From Anaerolineales bacterium (GTDB taxonomy: Bacteria; Chloroflexota; Anaerolineae; Anaerolineales; Villigracilaceae), in contig JAGUZU010000151.1 of the NCBI GenBank assembly GCA_020060625.1, positions 1 to 42,196 of the forward strand: DNA of 42,196 nt, read 5' to 3'. The notes under the pieces were generated by a model. It was not told where the DNA came from, searched no databases, and saw only the letters and a list, made by a program, of their open reading frames with translations. Both the position numbers and the translations under genes were made by a program. Below, piece by piece: positions 38,919-42,196 of the stretch (position 1 is its first letter; every line of letters begins with the position of its first letter).

Positions 38919-41268
38919 TCAACTTATTCGCCGCGATAACCGCTTGTCCCAGCGAGAGTCCGCCATCGTTCGTCGGCACCTCTCGATGTATGTATACAAT
39001 GAAACCGTCGTTCTGTAATAGTGATAAAGTTCGTCGCAATAGTGTGATATTCTGCCAAACCCCGCCAGACAAAACGACCAACCGAATTCCCGTCTCGACG
39101 TTGATCTTCTTCACCGTTTCACGCACGGACTCTGCCAGACCGTTGTGGAAGCGCGCCGAAATTTTCTGAATTGAGACTCCCGCCATCACATCCTTGACCA
39201 ACGCCTCAACAACGCTTCTGACTCCGACCTGACCTGATTCCACACCAAAGGCATAAGCTCCCACCTCAGCCTCATCTGCCAAAGCCTCGAACTCGATTGC
39301 TGCCTGCCCCTCGTAATTGACTCTCTGCCGCACACCCGCCAACGCCGCCGCCGCATCGAACAAACGTCCCATCGAAGAGGTCAGCGGCGTGTTGATCTTC
39401 TTTTCCAATTGCATCCGCAGCGTGACCAAATCCTCCGCGCAAAATTCTTTGACAGGCGCGAGACGGTCATCCCATTCAATTCCGAGACTCCACAACAAAG
39501 CCAGCGCCGTGCGCGCGGGTCGTTTGATCGCCGCATCCCCGCCCGGCAGCGGAAAATATTCCAAATGCGCCGCGCGTTGATAGGACTTGTACTCCGCGAC
39601 CAGAAACTCCCCGCCCCAGATCGCGCCGTCCTCGCCATACCCCGTCCCATCGAACGCCGCGCCGATGACCGGTTCGTTCAGTCCATGCTCCGCCATGCAC
39701 GCCGCGACGTGCGCGTGATGATGCTGCACAGCCACAGTTGGCAAGCCCTCCCGTTCTGCGCGCTCGATTGCATAACGCGTTGCCAGGTAATTCGGGTGCA
39801 TATCATACGCAATTGCTTCCGGCTTCACGCGGAACAAACGCTCGAAATGTTCCACGCCCTGCTCGAAGGATTGCAGCGTCTCGTAGTTTTCCATATCGCC
39901 GATGTGATGACTGAGGAAAGCATAATTCCCGTTCGTGATGCAAAACGTGTTCTTCAACTCCGATCCTGTAGCGAGAAGTTGCGGAACCTCGAAGGGAAGT
40001 TTGACCGGGAAGGGGGAATACCCGCGCGAACGGCGAATGGGATACGTGTTTTGTGATCCGTGTTGCGTTTGACTGCTCACTGATGACTGATCACTGGTAA
40101 CTGGTAACTGCTCACTGATTACCCTCACCACCGAATCATCACACCGAACATGAATGTCACGGTCGTGCATCAGGAAGGCATCCGCAAGTTGGGAGAGACG
40201 TTCGCGCGCTTCAGCGTTACTGATAGCGATGGGCTCTTCGGAAAGATTTCCGCTCGTCATAACCAAAGGCGGAAGGTTGAAGGTCAAAGGTTGAAGGTCA
40301 GGATCTGCGAAGAGTAAATAATGCAGCGGCGTGTACGGAAGCATCACCCCAAGCCAATCCTGTTTGGGTGCAACCTCTTTGGCGATGTCCGATTCAGGTT
40401 TTCGCTTAAGCAAAACAATGGGACGGGCGGTGGAGGTCAGCAGTTGACGTTCCTCGTCGCTGACAAAGCAATGCTTCTCGATGGTTTCCGGGTCGGGCAT
40501 CATCAGCGCGAAGGGCTTGTCCACGCGCAGTTTGCGGGCGCGAAGGTCGGTCACAGACTGGACGTTTGTCGCATCACAAGCGAGGTGGAAGCCTCCCAAG
40601 CCTTTGACAGCGACAATTTTTCCTGCGGTTAACAGTCGTTGCGTCTGAAGCAGGGCATCATCGTTTTCGGCAAAACGTTCAAACGTTCCAACGTTCAAAC
40701 GTTCCAACCAAACCGATGGTCCACAAACAGGACACGCAACAGGCTGCGCATGGAACCTTCGATTCGTCGGGTCGGTGTACTCGCGTTCGCAGTCGGGACA
40801 TAACTTGAATCCCGCCATGGTTGTCTTCGGACGGTCGTAGGGAATGTCTTTGATGATGGTGAAGCGCGGTCCGCAGTTGGTGCAGTTGATGAAGGGATAG
40901 CGGTAACGCCTGTCGTGCGGGTCGAAGAGTTCACGCAGGCAATCGCCGCAGACGGCAACGTCGGGCGAGATGGGCTGGAAGGCGGAGGGAATGGATTCAG
41001 AGTGGACGATGTCGAAGGAGGCGAATCCGTTCGCGGGTCGGAAGGAGGCGGTCAGTTCGTCTATGCGGGAAAGAGGCGGGGCTTTGTCGCGCAATGCTTT
41101 GAGGAAGGCGTCAAGCACATCCTGTTCGCCATCCACTTCGATGTCCACACCTGCGGAGGTGTTGCGCACCCAGCCTTTGAGGTCGAGGCGGTTGGCGAGA
41201 TTGTACACAAACGGACGGAAGCCAACCCCCTGCACGACCCCCGTGATGTGGATTTGTAAGCCGTTCAT
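38911..41268 (-). CDS. hypF: Carbamoyltransferase HypF, carrying in-frame repeat-encoded inserts
   Basis: HypF activates carbamoyl phosphate and transfers the carbamoyl group to HypE. Domains in order are acylphosphatase (TGVVQGVGFRPFVYNLA), zinc fingers (CGDCLREL ... CTNCGP, CPDC ... CPVCGP), a YrdC-like domain (GKIVAVKGLGGFHLACDA, PLVMTSGNLSEEPI), and a Kae1-like domain (VQHHHAHVAACMAEHGL, VLSGGVWQN). The start is the ATG at 41268, overlapping hypB by four bases and lacking a ribosome site. At 785 residues it is slightly long. Three stretches (residues about 187-198, 323-333, 383-407) are encoded by heptamer-type repeats. Confidence 0.94.
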   Translation of the reverse strand: MNGLQIHITGVVQGVGFRPFVYNLANRLDLKGWVRNTSAGVDIEVDGEQDVLDAFLKALRDKAPPLSRIDELTASFRPANGFASFDIVHSESIPSAFQPISPDVAVCGDCLRELFDPHDRRYRYPFINCTNCGPRFTIIKDIPYDRPKTTMAGFKLCPDCEREYTDPTNRRFHAQPVACPVCGPSVWLERLNVGTFERFAENDDALLQTQRLLTAGKIVAVKGLGGFHLACDATNVQSVTDLRARKLRVDKPFALMMPDPETIEKHCFVSDEERQLLTSTARPIVLLKRKPESDIAKEVAPKQDWLGVMLPYTPLHYLLFADPDLQPLTFNLPPLVMTSGNLSEEPIAISNAEARERLSQLADAFLMHDRDIHVRCDDSVVRVISEQLPVTSDQSSVSSQTQHGSQNTYPIRRSRGYSPFPVKLPFEVPQLLATGSELKNTFCITNGNYAFLSHHIGDMENYETLQSFEQGVEHFERLFRVKPEAIAYDMHPNYLATRYAIERAEREGLPTVAVQHHHAHVAACMAEHGLNEPVIGAAFDGTGYGEDGAIWGGEFLVAEYKSYQRAAHLEYFPLPGGDAAIKRPARTALALLWSLGIEWDDRLAPVKEFCAEDLVTLRMQLEKKINTPLTSSMGRLFDAAAALAGVRQRVNYEGQAAIEFEALADEAEVGAYAFGVESGQVGVRSVVEALVKDVMAGVSIQKISARFHNGLAESVRETVKKINVETGIRLVVLSGGVWQNITLLRRTLSLLQNDGFIVYIHREVPTNDGGLSLGQAVIAANKLRP
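40046..40120. repeat. Heptamer-type tract within hypF, site C
   Basis: Seven-base periodicity (TCACTGG, TAACTGG, TAACTGC, TCACTGA) preceded by a related irregular part. It encodes about residues 383-407 (VISEQLPVTSDQSSVSSQ and following), just before the conserved PIRRSRGYSP. Confidence 0.82.
40271..40300. repeat. Heptamer-type tract within hypF, site B
   Basis: GGAAGGTTGAAGGTC and AAAGGTTGAAGGTCA alternate GGTTGAA and GGTCAAA units. It encodes PDLQPLTFNLPP, immediately before the conserved LVMTSGN block. Confidence 0.82.
40674..40709. repeat. AACGTTC tract within hypF, site A
   Basis: AACGTTC/AAACGTTCC units alternate four times. The tract encodes LERLNVGTFERF between the last zinc finger and the YrdC-like domain. 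Confidence 0.82.
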
Positions 41269-41945
41269 TTGTGTGTTGAATGTTGAATGTTGCGTGTTGC
41301 GTGTTGCGTGAGCCAATTGATCCAGGCGTCGAGACCTTCGCCCGTGACGCATGAAAGCGGAAACGTTGCGACGTTTGGGTTGAGCGCCTGCACGCCGCGT
41401 TGGAAGTAGTCCATGCGGAAGGGGACGTAGGGCAGGAGGTCTATTTTGTTGATGACGAGCGCGTCCACGCCGCGATAGGAGCCGGGGTATTTGTAGGGCT
41501 TGTCGTCGCCTTCGGGAATGGACGCCACGAGAACGGTCTTGTGCGCGCCGAGTTTGAAGTTGGCGGGACAGATGAGGTTGCCGACGTTTTCGACGATGAG
41601 CAGGTCGTATTGCGCGAGGTCGAGCTGGTCGAGCGCGCCTTTGAGCATCACCGCGTCAAGGTGACAATCGCCTCCGGTGTTGACCTGGATGGCGGCTTCC
41701 GCACCAGCCGCGGCAGCGCGGTCCGCGTCAATGGAGGTGGCGATGTCGCCGTCCACGGTTGCGACGCGCAGTTTTCCTTTCAGGCGCGGCAATGTCTGTT
41801 CGATGAGGGAGGTTTTGCCCGCGCCGGGGGAGGCGATGATGTTGATGGAGAAGACACCCGCGGCTTCGATGCGGGCGCGGTTCTCTTCCGCCAGGCGGTC
41901 GTTGGCATTGAGGATGTTTTCGACGATGGGGATTCGCTGTGTCAT
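41265..41945 (-). CDS. hypB: Hydrogenase nickel incorporation GTPase HypB
   Basis: HypB is the SIMIBI-class GTPase that, with HypA, inserts nickel. Motifs are the P-loop ASPGAGKTSLIEQ, VDGDIATSIDADR, the metal-binding TGGDCHLDA and ENVGNLICPANFKLG, and VINKIDLLPY for guanine. It lacks the N-terminal CxxCGC motif and His-rich nickel store of some homologues. The last 14 residues (TQHATRNIQHSTHK) come from a 7-base tandem repeat and look like a repeat-driven extension. The 226-residue reading starts at the ATG at 41945. Confidence 0.95.
   Translation of the reverse strand: MTQRIPIVENILNANDRLAEENRARIEAAGVFSINIIASPGAGKTSLIEQTLPRLKGKLRVATVDGDIATSIDADRAAAAGAEAAIQVNTGGDCHLDAVMLKGALDQLDLAQYDLLIVENVGNLICPANFKLGAHKTVLVASIPEGDDKPYKYPGSYRGVDALVINKIDLLPYVPFRMDYFQRGVQALNPNVATFPLSCVTGEGLDAWINWLTQHATRNIQHSTHK
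41275..41309. repeat. Heptamer tandem tract at the hypB/hypF junction
   Basis: Five units: GTTGAAT twice and GTTGCGT three times, on the plus strand. The tract encodes the C-terminal tail of HypB and occupies the place where a hypF ribosome site would be. Confidence 0.9.
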
Positions 41946-42044
41946 GTCAATTTCATTGTACGCGTTACGCCCGGAAGAACATAGTCACTTATTCCCGCAA
42001 TTGGGATGATTTTCGTCCGTGTTTCCCCATCGGACGGGAGCGTT

Positions 42045-42196
42045 TCAATCTTCGATGTCAATGGCTTCGACGAACAATTCCTCCCCGGCGATGACCTTCG
42101 CGCCGACGCCCCCGCAATTCGGACAGATCAATTCCCCGTCGGTGGGATGATACTTCTTGAAACAGGACATGCACTGCAACTCGGCGGGCACGCGGC
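42045..42196 (-). CDS. hypA: Hydrogenase nickel chaperone HypA, C-terminal part (runs off the window)
   Basis: The visible 50 residues read LQCMSCFKKYHPTDGELICPNCGGVGAKVI in pieces: a zinc ribbon of two CxxC motifs (QCMSC and ICPNCGG), which is the HypA/HybF signature, followed by a short acidic tail ending EAIDIED. The N-terminal nickel-binding MHE lies outside the window. It is first of the hypABFCDE cluster, 99 bases before hypB. A CGTCCG/CGGACG hairpin lies in that gap at about 42014-42036. Confidence 0.92.
   Translation of the reverse strand, partial: RVPAELQCMSCFKKYHPTDGELICPNCGGVGAKVIAGEELFVEAIDIED

Overview
This window looks like an Anaerolineae-type Chloroflexota chromosome. That is an inference from gene content (an fbpA-like cytochrome b/Rieske/multihaem c operon, CdaA-CdaR-Der-CoaE order, abundant small intergenic repeats) and moderately high GC; no rRNA is present to confirm it. 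Nearly all genes are on the minus strand. The exceptions are the cytochrome b/Rieske/cytochrome c operon, radC and rnpB.

Layout. 1-295: start of a TadG-like pilus-assembly protein (cut by the window edge). 530-3860 (+): quinol-cytochrome c oxidoreductase operon. 3906-5958: a DUF1786 protein and a SAM methyltransferase. 6208-10361: tandem glycine riboswitch, a GxxExxY protein, gcvH, gcvPA, gcvPB. 10431-16435: sulfatase lipoprotein, radC (+), acylphosphatase, peptidase MA-like protein, AEC transporter, miaB. 16597-25630: an alpha-glucoside/trehalose utilisation regulon with a LacI regulator, binding protein, two permeases, a GH63/GH37-like hydrolase, treS and a ROK sugar kinase; two identical palindromic operators lie at its two promoters. 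25841-28061: an unrecognised protein and panB. 28232-30622: Nudix, anti-sigma factor, ECF sigma factor, nucleotidyltransferase-like protein. 30845-35582: der, cdaR, cdaA and coaE fused to an extra domain. 35707-36172: RNase P RNA (+). 36297-42196: hypA-B-F-C-D-E, the [NiFe]-hydrogenase maturation set, with hypA cut by the window edge.

Two things stand out. First, the second sugar permease (20861-22045) carries a c-type cytochrome domain (CASCH) in its extracytoplasmic loop between membrane segments 1 and 2, in one uninterrupted reading frame. Second, several families of small palindromic or heptameric repeats sit in places where a host gene or RNA can tolerate extra sequence: the P12 region of RNase P RNA, the variable stem of glycine aptamer 2, three in-frame sites in hypF, the C-terminal part of the DUF1786 gene, the tail of hypB, and the few bases just after stop codons inside operons. 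At least seven unrelated hairpin elements abut or overlap a stop codon. This resembles the Rickettsia palindromic element situation, but with several families side by side in one 42-kb stretch.
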